Below are positions 8,309 through 16,518 of a DNA stretch of 42,500 bases, in pieces (the first letter of the stretch is position 1; each line of letters begins with the position of its first letter). The DNA comes from Brevibacillus choshinensis (lineage in GTDB: Bacteria > Bacillota > Bacilli > Brevibacillales > Brevibacillaceae), in the NCBI RefSeq assembly GCF_001420695.1, contig NZ_LJJB01000010.1:1975630-2018129 (forward strand). The letters are read 5' to 3'. Under the pieces are notes generated by a model, which did no database searches, was not told the origin of the DNA, and saw only the letters and a program-made list of their open reading frames with translations. A program made the position numbers and the translations under genes.

Positions 8309-8587
8309 ATGGCAACAGTAGAGGCTCACCAGCATTGCTCTGCGACAGTAGAGCAGCTTCTTGGGCGGAGGGTCCGCTATCAGAAGCACAAGCCAGGCAG
8401 GCATCTTTCGGTGGAAAGGTTGCCAAGGGAAAGCTTCCAGATCGAAACCGTACATCGATTTGGAAGCAGAGTAGTACTCAATGACGGGGTCATAGTGATG
8501 GAGGATGCTCCGACCGTCATGGAGCGCGGGGGAAGAATCGCTCTTCTACTCGCAACGGGAGAAGAGCTCTATCTCATGACTGAGTAA
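8309..8587 (+). CDS. Small hypothetical protein
   Basis: The 92-residue protein has no membrane segment and reads as a compact, probably strand-rich domain, with a valine- and glutamate-rich second half (RVVLNDGVIVMED). I do not recognise it. AAGGAGG at 8295-8301 supports ATG 8309; a TTG start two codons earlier is less well placed. A long hairpin follows the gene. Confidence 0.7.
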   Translation: MATVEAHQHCSATVEQLLGRRVRYQKHKPGRHLSVERLPRESFQIETVHRFGSRVVLNDGVIVMEDAPTVMERGGRIALLLATGEELYLMTE

Positions 8588-8596
8588 GCTCCCGCA

Positions 8597-8626
8597 GTCG
8601 CCTTACACGGTTGCGTGTGGGGCGAC
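8597..8626 (+). terminator. Strong hairpin without T tract
   Basis: GTCGCC (8597-8602) pairs with GGCGAC (8621-8626), and ACAC pairs with GTGT inside, joined by two T-G pairs, giving a 12-pair stem with a six-base loop. No T run follows (CCATTAATC), so it may be a processing or stability element, not a classic intrinsic terminator. Confidence 0.45.
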
Positions 8627-8665
8627 CCATTAATCATATCGGACTCGAGTATGGCTAAAAAAGAT

Positions 8666-8694
8666 TTGACGAGTGACGAAAGATGTAGCAAAAT
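8666..8694 (+). promoter_or_regulatory. Possible sigma-A promoter for the second pilus-like locus
   Basis: TTGACG (8666-8671) and CAAAAT (8689-8694) are separated by 17 bases. The -35 is good and the -10 only fair. Transcription would begin near 8701, upstream of the chosen GTG start at 8739 and its ribosome site. Confidence 0.4.
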
Positions 8695-8738
8695 GTCTAT
8701 TAAAATATAAAAATGTAAAAATTTGGGGGTATTTTGTC

Positions 8739-9497
8739 GTGTTGGCAAAGAGTGCAATTGAATTAGTCAACCGCTGCTATGAGGAGACAAACAGATTAGT
8801 GTCACTCGAGGAATTAAAGGAATCGTTTATCGTCTTCGTTTTTGGAGACTATCAGGATGAGTTCCTGACGCTGTATGACCTGGAGGATTTTTATGCGCAT
8901 CTCGATCAACTCCAATTGACGAACTGCCGGAGGGACTTTGATAAGGCAGTTGAGGACTGGTATATCATTCAGTATGGAAGTGTAGCAAATGAAGCGAATT
9001 ACCACGACATTTTATTTACTCTCGTAAAGGAAGCCGTCGTGCAGTATCAGTCCCAGAATCGGACTGCACTCGTTCGTGATGTCACCAAGCTGCTGACGAT
9101 GCCAACTGCATTCGTCGCTAGGTGGCAAAATGGTTTCTTGCGTGAGAGCTCATTGCCTACTTACTTTAAATACCTCATGAAGCTCGGTATTCGTTCCCAT
9201 GAAGACATAGAAACATTAGTCGATATGTGGCTGGTTGAATATCCGAATGCCTTTGATAAAAAGCAGCAGCAACTATTTGCGAATCCACCACGACGTGGGC
9301 GGCCAAATAATGTGGAGCTGGCCTTACTCATTGAGATGGCGTATAAGTTCAAGCCTGAAATGACCTCACAAGAACGAGAGCGATTGAGAAAAATCTACTA
9401 TTACCATCGAAAGTCTCTAACGGTTCGCGAGATGGTTGAGAAATTTAAAAACTATATAGGTAGTAAAACTAAATCAGACGATTCCCAGGTAGGATAG
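8739..9497 (+). CDS. Hypothetical protein at the head of locus 2
   Basis: I do not recognise this protein of 252 residues. It is soluble, charged and probably helical, with a basic C-terminal third that includes PPRRGRPNNVE and a closing segment KSLTVREMVEKFKNYIG that might bind nucleic acid. The start is set at GTG 8739 because GGGGG lies eight bases upstream and a possible promoter ends just before; a GTG at 8673 in the same frame would fall inside that promoter. The stop is three bases before the next gene, so it likely belongs to the second locus. Confidence 0.75.
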   Translation: MLAKSAIELVNRCYEETNRLVSLEELKESFIVFVFGDYQDEFLTLYDLEDFYAHLDQLQLTNCRRDFDKAVEDWYIIQYGSVANEANYHDILFTLVKEAVVQYQSQNRTALVRDVTKLLTMPTAFVARWQNGFLRESSLPTYFKYLMKLGIRSHEDIETLVDMWLVEYPNAFDKKQQQLFANPPRRGRPNNVELALLIEMAYKFKPEMTSQERERLRKIYYYHRKSLTVREMVEKFKNYIGSKTKSDDSQVG

Positions 9498-9499
9498 TC

Positions 9500-10363
9500 A
9501 TGTTTCATCAGATGAATCGCTTTGTTTCCCGGTTTCGCGACCTGGAACAACAAGAGTTTTCTCATACTCGCGAAGAAGAACAGCGATGGAAGATGCTCAA
9601 GGACAAGCTTTCAGCATCTCCTGCAGCAGAAGAACAACCACTCTCATTCAGTCGCAGCTGCATAGCCGTCACCAGTTTGTACTCTCAGGGAGGAGCAAGT
9701 TTCATAGCAGCCAACGTCGCTTATGCATGGGCAGGAAAAGGAATTCCTGTCACGCTAACAGAGATGCCTAATGCCATTTCATACTTGTACTTTGCACTAG
9801 ATTACGAGCGCAGAATACATCGACAAGCAAATCCATATACATCCGCACCATTGCTCCTCATGCAAAATAACCATCTACGCATCCAGATTGACCCCCCGTT
9901 GGAACACAATAAATCATCCCACATTGACCCTGCCCATTGGTTACTACGTACATGCAAAGACAGTCCTGTAGTCGTTATTGATGTTTCTTCCCGGTGGAAA
10001 GAAAACGAAGCGAAACAAATATTTGAGTTAGCAGATGAAATCTGGGTTGTATTTGATACCGATCTCGCTCGTCTAACTCGATTGTTTTTAGTAGAGTCTG
10101 CACCTTCGTGGTGGACAACTGAACGAAGCAAAATCAAATTGATTGCAAACAAATGGACCCAGCATTTGTCGCGTTCCAGTGTGATGAAAAAGATCGAAGG
10201 AACGTTATCTCTTTGGAATCTGGAGCATGGTCCGGTTGAGGTAGAGTGTACTCTCCCACTGATGAATAGTGAAAAGATAGGAGATGCCCAGGCAAAGGGG
10301 AGCCTGCTACTGGAGCATTTTTCAGAAGAAGAGCGCGAGTTTTTGCCGTTGATTCACACCTAA
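9500..10363 (+). CDS. ParA/MinD-like protein with degenerate P-loop (locus 2)
   Basis: The 287-residue protein begins with a charged helical region and then shows a ParA/MinD-type fold: strand SCIAVTSLYSQGGASFIAAN (52-71), then VTLTEMPNA, VVVIDVSSRW and IWVVFDTDLARLTR. The P-loop position reads YSQGGASFI, with neither the signature lysine nor the catalytic lysine of the KGGxGKT motif. ATP hydrolysis of the usual kind is therefore unlikely. ATG 9500 has AGGTAGGA upstream. Its place next to CpaB- and CpaE-like genes suggests a structural or placement role in the machine. Confidence 0.65.
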   Translation: MFHQMNRFVSRFRDLEQQEFSHTREEEQRWKMLKDKLSASPAAEEQPLSFSRSCIAVTSLYSQGGASFIAANVAYAWAGKGIPVTLTEMPNAISYLYFALDYERRIHRQANPYTSAPLLLMQNNHLRIQIDPPLEHNKSSHIDPAHWLLRTCKDSPVVVIDVSSRWKENEAKQIFELADEIWVVFDTDLARLTRLFLVESAPSWWTTERSKIKLIANKWTQHLSRSSVMKKIEGTLSLWNLEHGPVEVECTLPLMNSEKIGDAQAKGSLLLEHFSEEEREFLPLIHT

Positions 10364-10376
10364 AAGGAAGGGTGCT

Positions 10377-11165
10377 ATGAAAAAGCAAACCTTGTTTATG
10401 ATTTGCCTAATTTCCTTTCTATTGGCAGGTTCGTCTTTTTACGCTGCGACTCAATATATCGACGCGATGGCAGCCGAACGCTTATTTGCACCGGTCGTTA
10501 AAGTAGCCCAGGGCAAAGAAATAGCCCCTTTCGAACCGATTACTCGGGAAGATGTGGTGCTCATTTCAGAGGAAGTTGATGAAATCCTTCCCGGCTCCGC
10601 GCGTGATGTGGAGAGCGTAATTGGTAGAAGAAGTGTTCAGACCATCTATGAAGGAGAGCAACTGCTTACGAACAAACTGACGGATACACAACTGCTACCT
10701 GAGAAAGGACAAGCCAGATATGAGTTTCCCTTGATGTATATTCAGCCACTGACTGAATTACGGAAGGGAGATCATGTGAAGATCTGGGTAAAGTATAAGC
10801 CCATTACGGAATTGCAGGGTCTTCCGAATCCCGTTCAATTTACCAAAACAAATGACACAGCAGAATTTCTGTTTGAAAGTCAGCTGGCCAGTGTGAGAGA
10901 CAGCAACGGGATAGAAATTTATACGTTAAAGCCCAGCCTGCTTCCGTCACCTGATCATATGGATGCGGTGTTTAACGGTTCTCGTGAAAAACCTACGCAA
11001 AATGGAGAAAAACGATATCGTGACTATCGAGTGCAGCCTACTGCCTTGCCTGCATTTGTGGGATTCAATCTGACTGATCAACAGTACGTTATTCTCTCAG
11101 AGGCGATGTCCTATGGAATGCTGCAGGTTGGCCATATCATGGTTACAAAGGAGCAAGCTTCATGA
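10377..11165 (+). CDS. SAF-domain CpaB-like protein (locus 2)
   Basis: The 262-residue protein has an N-terminal membrane segment (about 5-25) and a periplasm-type SAF region: VVKVAQGKEIAPFEPITRED, the VIGRRSVQTIYEGEQLL turn and a LRKGDHVKIWVKYK segment. It is the locus 2 counterpart of the gene at 336 and closes with the same kind of YVILSEAMSYGMLQVG stretch, although the two proteins are clearly diverged. ATG 10377 follows AAAGGAAGG. It overlaps the next gene by four bases. Confidence 0.75.
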   Translation: MKKQTLFMICLISFLLAGSSFYAATQYIDAMAAERLFAPVVKVAQGKEIAPFEPITREDVVLISEEVDEILPGSARDVESVIGRRSVQTIYEGEQLLTNKLTDTQLLPEKGQARYEFPLMYIQPLTELRKGDHVKIWVKYKPITELQGLPNPVQFTKTNDTAEFLFESQLASVRDSNGIEIYTLKPSLLPSPDHMDAVFNGSREKPTQNGEKRYRDYRVQPTALPAFVGFNLTDQQYVILSEAMSYGMLQVGHIMVTKEQAS

Positions 11166-12280
11166 AAATTATCGTTTGCTATCCGATGAAATCGTTGGCA
11201 AAAACATATATGCCCGATGCTAGCGAAGCTTTAGTAGCAGAGACATCTTCAGAGTTTTTCCGTTATGTCCAACACTATCAACCTGAAGCAGCCGTACTGT
11301 TTTCAGAGATGTTTTCTACTCCAGCTTGGGAGTGGCTGCCTGCTGTAAAGGACTCTTTACCAGAGGGGATCCCTCTCATTATTGTCCCCCTCTATCGGGA
11401 TGAAACGATAATTGGAAAAGTAACAGAGGAGACGCAACTGCAAGGTGTCTATGTCTTGTCAGCACAGTTATCCCAAGAAGAAATTCGTAGTCAAATTAGT
11501 CTCATACTTGGACTGATGAACGATACTCAGGTGAAGGTGGAGAGCGAGAGTCTCGGAATTGTCTACGCATTGATGAGCTATGGTTCGTCTGGGATTACAA
11601 CGTTTTGTATTAACTATCCGATTGTATTGGCTAAGCAAAATCCAGACAAGCGGATCGCTGTCCTCGACATGAACGAGGCAAAGCCAGATTTAACACGTTT
11701 TTTCAAACTGCAAAAGCATCAACTTGCTCTTTTTCGTCCTGATTTTCTGGATGCAGGCACGGCAAAAAAACGCAATTGGATTAACGTCTGCAAGCAAAGT
11801 ATTCATATGCCAAATCTGTATTACGCTCACGCAGCTACTAAGTGGAAGAGTTCAGAAATTACGAATCTCATTACGGCATTTCGCCATCAATTTGACTTCG
11901 TGTACGTAGATTGGGGGTATTGTTTCCCAGAGACAGAAACGTTGCAGCGCATGCTGTACACAGCTGATCGCAACCTATTATTCGTTCGGGCAGATCCGTT
12001 CAGTATCGAAAATGCTAGGGAATGGATTCGAACCTGGAGGAAGCGGGGAGTAGCGTGTGAAGTGCTTCTCAGCCATTTAGATAAAGGGCAGCCGTTCCGA
12101 ATTGGGGAGGATATATCTTTGTATGGTATCGTTCCTCGCATCTCTGAAGGAAGACTGATGCAGTCTCACCGCAGCAACAGTGTATTGGTCGAAGAGTTTT
12201 TTCCGCCGAAGCCCTACATGAGCAGTCTCAAGCAAATGGCTGAGGCTGAATATAGCGAAAAAAGCGCGGTGTTGAGTTAA
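11162..12280 (+). CDS. CpaE-like protein with degenerate P-loop (locus 2)
   Basis: The 372-residue protein has the CpaE layout: an N-terminal receiver-like region (about 1-120) followed by a MinD-like domain. The P-loop reads YGSSGITT (140-147), so the two lysines of KGGxGKT are replaced by tyrosine and isoleucine. Later strands look like the family: RIAVLDMNEAKPDLTRFF, FDFVYVDWGYCFPETE and NLLFVRADPFSIENAREW. The fold seems kept and ATPase activity lost. Start ATG 11162 overlaps the CpaB-like stop and its own stop overlaps the ATPase gene start (TAATG). Confidence 0.7.
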   Translation: MKIIVCYPMKSLAKTYMPDASEALVAETSSEFFRYVQHYQPEAAVLFSEMFSTPAWEWLPAVKDSLPEGIPLIIVPLYRDETIIGKVTEETQLQGVYVLSAQLSQEEIRSQISLILGLMNDTQVKVESESLGIVYALMSYGSSGITTFCINYPIVLAKQNPDKRIAVLDMNEAKPDLTRFFKLQKHQLALFRPDFLDAGTAKKRNWINVCKQSIHMPNLYYAHAATKWKSSEITNLITAFRHQFDFVYVDWGYCFPETETLQRMLYTADRNLLFVRADPFSIENAREWIRTWRKRGVACEVLLSHLDKGQPFRIGEDISLYGIVPRISEGRLMQSHRSNSVLVEEFFPPKPYMSSLKQMAEAEYSEKSAVLS

Positions 12281-13629
12281 TGCGTACGATAGAGCAGCCT
12301 TGGACAGCGTCACGTTTGCGAGAAATAGAGGACCTCAAACAGGCGTCACGGGACTACCTCAATCATTTTGGCAGTACCAGAGAAGAAAAATTAGAGATGC
12401 AAAAGATACTATCATCGGCTGAACAAGGAAACCGAGACAGCCATAATCATATTATTCTTCGCTTGCAGCACTACTTTGAAGAAATCGTGAAGCGTCCAGT
12501 CACGGAAGAAATCCTGCCCCACGTAAATGGCTACGAAGGTCTTACTTTTGCTACCTACGGGTGGGGCATTCTCGATGCCGTGCTGCACCTGTCACCGTGG
12601 GTGGAGGAAGTACGCATCTCGGCAAACAGAAAAGTAGCGTACATCGAGCATGGCGTGAAAAAGTCTCTCCCGTATGTGCCTTCATGGCGGGAAGTGGAGA
12701 CCCTCCAGCAAAAGCTGACGAATGCCGCGGGTCTTTCCTTTAATGAGAAAAAGCCTCGTTTGAGTGGATATCTCGATTCGTTAAAAGCCAGGCTGACCAT
12801 GTTCACTTTTCCCTATTCACGTGTTCCCACGATTTTGGTCAGGAGATTTACGACTCCGGCATTTTCACTGGATAGTCTACGTAAGCAGCCTCAGCCGACC
12901 TTTGATGAAAGAGTGCAGTTATTGTTGGAGCAACAAGTGCACGGACGAGGCAATGTACTTGTTATCGGTCCGATGGCAGCGGGCAAAACGACGTTGATGC
13001 TGTGCATGCTGAAGCTAAAAGATCCGAGCACGGAATACGTAACCATTTTTGAAAGTGAGCACGAGATGCGGTTTGGTGACGTATGGGCGGGAGAAGTGAT
13101 CGAGCTGCAAAATGTAGAGGAAATTGGAATAGAGCTGGCACACTGCTTTAAAGACATGTATCGATCTACGGCCAATACGATCCTCATTGGAGAAATTCGC
13201 GAGCCCATAGAAGCCTATCACTTTATTAACGCTGGCGTCAGAGGGACCGATGCTACGATCGGTGCTATGCATGAACGGTTTCCACACAAGGCTTTGCAAG
13301 ACTTGACCGACCTTGTCTACCAATACGGTGGACGGAGTATCGAGTTGACGCAGGAAAGGATCAGCAGAGCGGTCAACTTTGTGAATTCCCTTACCTATCG
13401 CAATAATGGACATCGCTTCATTGACGCGATCCATACTACGGAATGGAACGAAACCTTTGGCAGAGTGGAGTCGGTGCCACTTGTCTGTCGAAATATGCAG
13501 ACAGGGTCATACGAATGGACGGGAAAACAGATCGCCCCTCATTTGATTGAATACATGTGTCACGTAGGGAAGGCGGATATGGACGTGTTAAAAGAGCTGG
13601 GCTTGACGGATGTAGGCAGACAGCTATGA
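12280..13629 (+). CDS. CpaF/TadA-type secretion ATPase (locus 2)
   Basis: The 449-residue protein is a second CpaF-type motor. Walker A reads GPMAAGKTT (230-238) and the Walker B region TILIGEIRE ends with E305. The Asp-box region (YVTIFESEHEM) and the GAMHERFPHKAL segment in place of the usual His box are also visible. It thus appears active, unlike the two ParA-type proteins beside it. It is diverged from the locus 1 motor, with EIRE in place of ETRG. Translation is likely coupled on both sides by overlapping stops and starts. Confidence 0.88.
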   Translation: MRTIEQPWTASRLREIEDLKQASRDYLNHFGSTREEKLEMQKILSSAEQGNRDSHNHIILRLQHYFEEIVKRPVTEEILPHVNGYEGLTFATYGWGILDAVLHLSPWVEEVRISANRKVAYIEHGVKKSLPYVPSWREVETLQQKLTNAAGLSFNEKKPRLSGYLDSLKARLTMFTFPYSRVPTILVRRFTTPAFSLDSLRKQPQPTFDERVQLLLEQQVHGRGNVLVIGPMAAGKTTLMLCMLKLKDPSTEYVTIFESEHEMRFGDVWAGEVIELQNVEEIGIELAHCFKDMYRSTANTILIGEIREPIEAYHFINAGVRGTDATIGAMHERFPHKALQDLTDLVYQYGGRSIELTQERISRAVNFVNSLTYRNNGHRFIDAIHTTEWNETFGRVESVPLVCRNMQTGSYEWTGKQIAPHLIEYMCHVGKADMDVLKELGLTDVGRQL

Positions 13630-14525
13630 ACTACTTGTTGCTCATCCCCATGTTTTTGTGCTTCTACAGCAGTTTCCTGTTTTTGGGACTTCATTTATAT
13701 AAGCGGTGGACTGCACCCAGAGTGTTTTTTCCGCGAACGGTTGAGGTGTGGCGGGAAAAGTTTTTGAAGCATGCGACACGCCGAAAGCTGTACAACCGAT
13801 ACGACAGATGGTGCCAGATTGGGGGAGGGACTCCAGAAGCACACTTGCTGGTCTCGCTGATCGGGGGTGTCGCAGGATTTGTATCTGGCATTCTAATAGG
13901 CAATCTCATCGTCTCTCTCTCCTTATTTCTGCTATTCCTCATACTTCCGACTTTGTTGCTATATGCCCGTTTTACGGTGCGCATCAACAAGAAGATCAGT
14001 TCATTTTGCCGTTTCGTTGAGTTGTTTGCTCGCTACTACAATAGCCGTAAAAATATCATTCTGACCTTTCGAGACATGATTGGCGAGTGTCCAAAGGAGT
14101 TACTACCTGATCTATTGCTTGTTAATAACAGTTTGGCAGATGGCGGCAATCCAGTCTTGGCTGTTGAACAATTTGCAGAGAGGCTGGACCATCCATGGGC
14201 GTTTGATTTTGCGACGTATATCGCGAGCGGGCTAGAAGGAGAAACCGAAGACATTCAAGCTCCTCTCAATAGGCTCACGAATGAGATGTTTGTCCAGCAA
14301 GACGAGAAGGAAGAGCGCGACAGTGAAATTTACTCGATCTGGATCAGCTTGCTGGTGGTCATCGCCATCTGCATTTGTCTGATTCCATACAATCAAGGAT
14401 TGCTGAAAGACTCGTATCGTCTCTATTTTTTCACTCCGGACGGGCAGGCAATTCTTGCGCTTGCGATCACGGTATGGTCGTTTTCGATAGTACTTGCTTT
14501 CATCTGGGGAAGGAGATATCGCTGA
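13626..14525 (+). CDS. TadB-like T2SF membrane protein (locus 2)
   Basis: The 299-residue protein starts at ATG 13626, overlapping the ATPase stop (ATGA). It has an N-terminal membrane helix, a helical hairpin around residues 75-120 (FVSGILIGNLIVSLSLFLLF), a cytoplasmic middle region and two C-terminal helices. This is the TadB/GspF layout of a platform protein. The T2SF sequence match is weak by eye, so the call leans on the layout and on its place between a CpaF motor and another platform protein. Confidence 0.7.
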   Translation: MNYLLLIPMFLCFYSSFLFLGLHLYKRWTAPRVFFPRTVEVWREKFLKHATRRKLYNRYDRWCQIGGGTPEAHLLVSLIGGVAGFVSGILIGNLIVSLSLFLLFLILPTLLLYARFTVRINKKISSFCRFVELFARYYNSRKNIILTFRDMIGECPKELLPDLLLVNNSLADGGNPVLAVEQFAERLDHPWAFDFATYIASGLEGETEDIQAPLNRLTNEMFVQQDEKEERDSEIYSIWISLLVVIAICICLIPYNQGLLKDSYRLYFFTPDGQAILALAITVWSFSIVLAFIWGRRYR

Positions 14526-15364
14526 TGCCAATGGTTGTGATGTACACGTACCTGGGATTGGGTTCTCTCTTTGTATTCACTGCATCCTTTTTGATCGGAA
14601 AATATTTGATCAGTATGAACCGTCCCAAGCTGTTCATCTCCAAGTTGTGGTGGAAAAAATGGGAGCGAACACTACAAGCAGATGAAGATGAAAAGTGGGA
14701 GCAGTTACTGAATCGGGCTGGAAGACCATTTGGCTGGGGGAAAGCGGAGTGGGTGTTTTTGCAGCTTGTCTGCGGTAGCTCGGTTTGCTTTCTGATTCTC
14801 TTATGGGCGATCTTAAGTCGTTTCGAATCTTTTCCTATCCTATCAATGTGTCTCACTTCTGCTGGCAGTTTCTTGCTGCCTTACATTGGCTTGAAAATGT
14901 GGGCAGGTCATCGGGAGGATATGCTCAGCACTGACATTGCGCGATTTATCAATCGGTACGTGACATTGCTGGAAAATCAGGTCCCCATCTACAGCGCGAT
15001 GGTAAAAGCAGCGCGGCCGACAAGAAAACTAAAGGAATACGTTCCGACACTCTCAGAATGGAACAAGGATCCGGATGAAGCGTTGGAGAGCTTCAAACGC
15101 AAAATGGGAGTAGACGATGGGGTCATCCTTGTATCAAGTATCCGAACCGTCGAAAAGTTAACGGAAGGACAAATAAGCGTGACCATGCAGCGGATGGAGT
15201 GGGCTGTCGACCATCGCCGTATGTTTCGCCATCGCAAAAAGATTAAGTCTTTGGGAATCGGCTACAGTGTGATTGTATATCCCGCTTTTTACATGGGATT
15301 GCTTGTAGCCATGTTTCCTTGGTACAAGCTACTTACTGAGATATTGGATAAATATTTAACCTGA
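14525..15364 (+). CDS. TadC-like T2SF membrane protein (locus 2)
   Basis: The 279-residue protein has an N-terminal helix (VMYTYLGLGSLFVFTASFLI), two helices around residues 75-125, a cytoplasmic stretch with RFINRYVTLLENQVPIYSAM that resembles the T2SF helices, and a C-terminal helix (VYPAFYMGLLVAMF). AAGGAG at 14511-14516 supports ATG 14525, which overlaps the previous stop by one base. It is the second platform protein of locus 2. Confidence 0.7.
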   Translation: MPMVVMYTYLGLGSLFVFTASFLIGKYLISMNRPKLFISKLWWKKWERTLQADEDEKWEQLLNRAGRPFGWGKAEWVFLQLVCGSSVCFLILLWAILSRFESFPILSMCLTSAGSFLLPYIGLKMWAGHREDMLSTDIARFINRYVTLLENQVPIYSAMVKAARPTRKLKEYVPTLSEWNKDPDEALESFKRKMGVDDGVILVSSIRTVEKLTEGQISVTMQRMEWAVDHRRMFRHRKKIKSLGIGYSVIVYPAFYMGLLVAMFPWYKLLTEILDKYLT

Positions 15365-15377
15365 CAAGGAGCCGCCC

Positions 15378-15524
15378 ATGACAAAGCTGTTCTCCATTAT
15401 TCTATGTATCGTATTTACCTTGGGGATCATCGTCTCCAGCTTGTCCGAGATCAATGATTCGGTCGTCAAAGATGGTGGATTACGAGATCGAGCTGTTAGC
15501 TGGATCGATCAAGCGATACCCTAA
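15378..15524 (+). CDS. Small exported or membrane protein, 48 residues (locus 2)
   Basis: ATG 15378 follows ACAAGGAG and opens a 48-residue frame. A lysine is followed by a hydrophobic stretch FSIILCIVFTLGIIVSS and a polar tail. It lacks the G-xxxx-E prepilin site of locus 1 pilins. Its first 21 residues align well with the next gene (both M-T/S-K-L/M-F and LGI-VSS), so the two look like paralogues. It may be a pilin-like or signal-peptide-bearing subunit of the locus 2 machine. Confidence 0.6.
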   Translation: MTKLFSIILCIVFTLGIIVSSLSEINDSVVKDGGLRDRAVSWIDQAIP

Positions 15525-15586
15525 AGATCGCCTATTATGACTTTGCTAGCTATTCTTAAAGCCAAAAAATAAAAGGAGTGAATTTT

Positions 15587-15787
15587 ATGTCAAAGATGTT
15601 CTTTATTTTCTTAGCCTGCGTGATGGTGTTAGGTATCGGTGTAAGCTCTTACGGGAATGAGTTAAGCCCGGCTGCCAACGATTCAGCTGAGAGTATCAAT
15701 AACTCAATCAACTCTCTCAACTACGACACGAGAAATGAAAACATCAATTTCCGGACGCAAAACGGTACGTCCTACACGTCCAACTAA
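15587..15787 (+). CDS. Small exported protein, 66 residues (locus 2)
   Basis: AAAGGAG at 15572-15578 supports ATG 15587. A signal-like hydrophobic stretch (FFIFLACVMVLGIGVSS) is followed by an Asn- and Ser-rich tail (SAESINNSINSLNYDTRNEN), which looks surface exposed. It resembles the preceding gene in its N terminus. It has its own good ribosome site after a 62-base gap, suggesting strong expression, as for a structural subunit. The role is inferred from context only. Confidence 0.7.
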   Translation: MSKMFFIFLACVMVLGIGVSSYGNELSPAANDSAESINNSINSLNYDTRNENINFRTQNGTSYTSN

Positions 15788-15930
15788 TGCTCGCCCACCA
15801 CGTATTTCTCATCATTCTGATCATGGTAGGGAGTTTATGTTCGATTCTCTGGGGTCTACGACCGGAAGAACAGCTGCGCCAAACGCAAGAGGAAAGGGTG
15901 CATAGAGTGGCTACCGTCATCTTTCACTAG
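15787..15930 (+). CDS. Small membrane protein, 47 residues (locus 2)
   Basis: ATG 15787 overlaps the stop of the previous gene (TAATG), so translation is probably coupled; there is no separate ribosome site. The protein has a hydrophobic segment HVFLIILIMVGSLCSILWGL followed by a charged tail with PEEQLRQTQEERVHR. I do not recognise it. Confidence 0.5.
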   Translation: MLAHHVFLIILIMVGSLCSILWGLRPEEQLRQTQEERVHRVATVIFH

Positions 15931-15954
15931 AAAGAGCATGCGCACTCGCAAAAG

Positions 15955-16362
15955 ATGGTCAAAGCGAAAGTTTTCATTATATGTCTAACAGTCCTTATTC
16001 TTGTTCTTTCGGCCATAGGAGCCTACCACATGTATGCCATGGAGCGGGCAATCGCACGAAGCATCTATGCCGATCTACTCGACGATATGCAAGATATCGG
16101 TTACCTGGATTCAGCTCTCGCAGAGTATTACCTACAGGAAATGGCGGAGCTGGGCTGGGATGTGACAGGAGATGTGTTCGCTGGCACCAGTCCGCGAACA
16201 GAGAATGAGCGTGCACGCAAAGAGCGACAGGAAACGGTGACTCTTGCCATCAACATTCGTCCATCTCATGTAGCGCAATGGCTGCATCGTTTTGTGGAGG
16301 GAGAGGTCTCGTTTATGTTTGTGGGTAGCCGTCCTTCTGAATACTTTGACCCGGGGTGGTAG
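15955..16362 (+). CDS. Membrane-anchored hypothetical protein (locus 2, minor-pilin position)
   Basis: The 135-residue protein has an N-terminal hydrophobic helix (VFIICLTVLILVLSAIGAY) and then a soluble domain. It sits where TadE/TadG-type proteins are found in Tad loci, but has no clear prepilin site. The ribosome site before ATG 15955 is poor (CTCGCAAAAG), so the start is less certain than for its neighbours. Confidence 0.65.
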   Translation: MVKAKVFIICLTVLILVLSAIGAYHMYAMERAIARSIYADLLDDMQDIGYLDSALAEYYLQEMAELGWDVTGDVFAGTSPRTENERARKERQETVTLAINIRPSHVAQWLHRFVEGEVSFMFVGSRPSEYFDPGW

Positions 16363-16365
16363 ACC

Positions 16366-16518
16366 ATGAATAAATTGATTGCGACATTGGCTCTTCTAGT
16401 ACTGGTGTTACCGCTGACCGTAAATCTCTTGCTGACTGGTCCAGACAATCTGATGTCAGCATGCACGCAGTTTTTTGGGGAACTGCTCGGCAGTGTAACC
16501 CGATTTGGGACGAGCTGA
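16366..16518 (+). CDS. Small membrane or exported protein, 50 residues (locus 2)
   Basis: ATG 16366 begins three bases after the previous stop. The frame encodes a hydrophobic segment (LIATLALLVLVLPLTVNLLL) and a short tail ending in RFGTS. It ends at TGA 16516-16518, overlapping the next ATG by one base. No ribosome site is obvious, so it would depend on coupled translation. The tight packing supports it as a real gene. Confidence 0.5.
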   Translation: MNKLIATLALLVLVLPLTVNLLLTGPDNLMSACTQFFGELLGSVTRFGTS

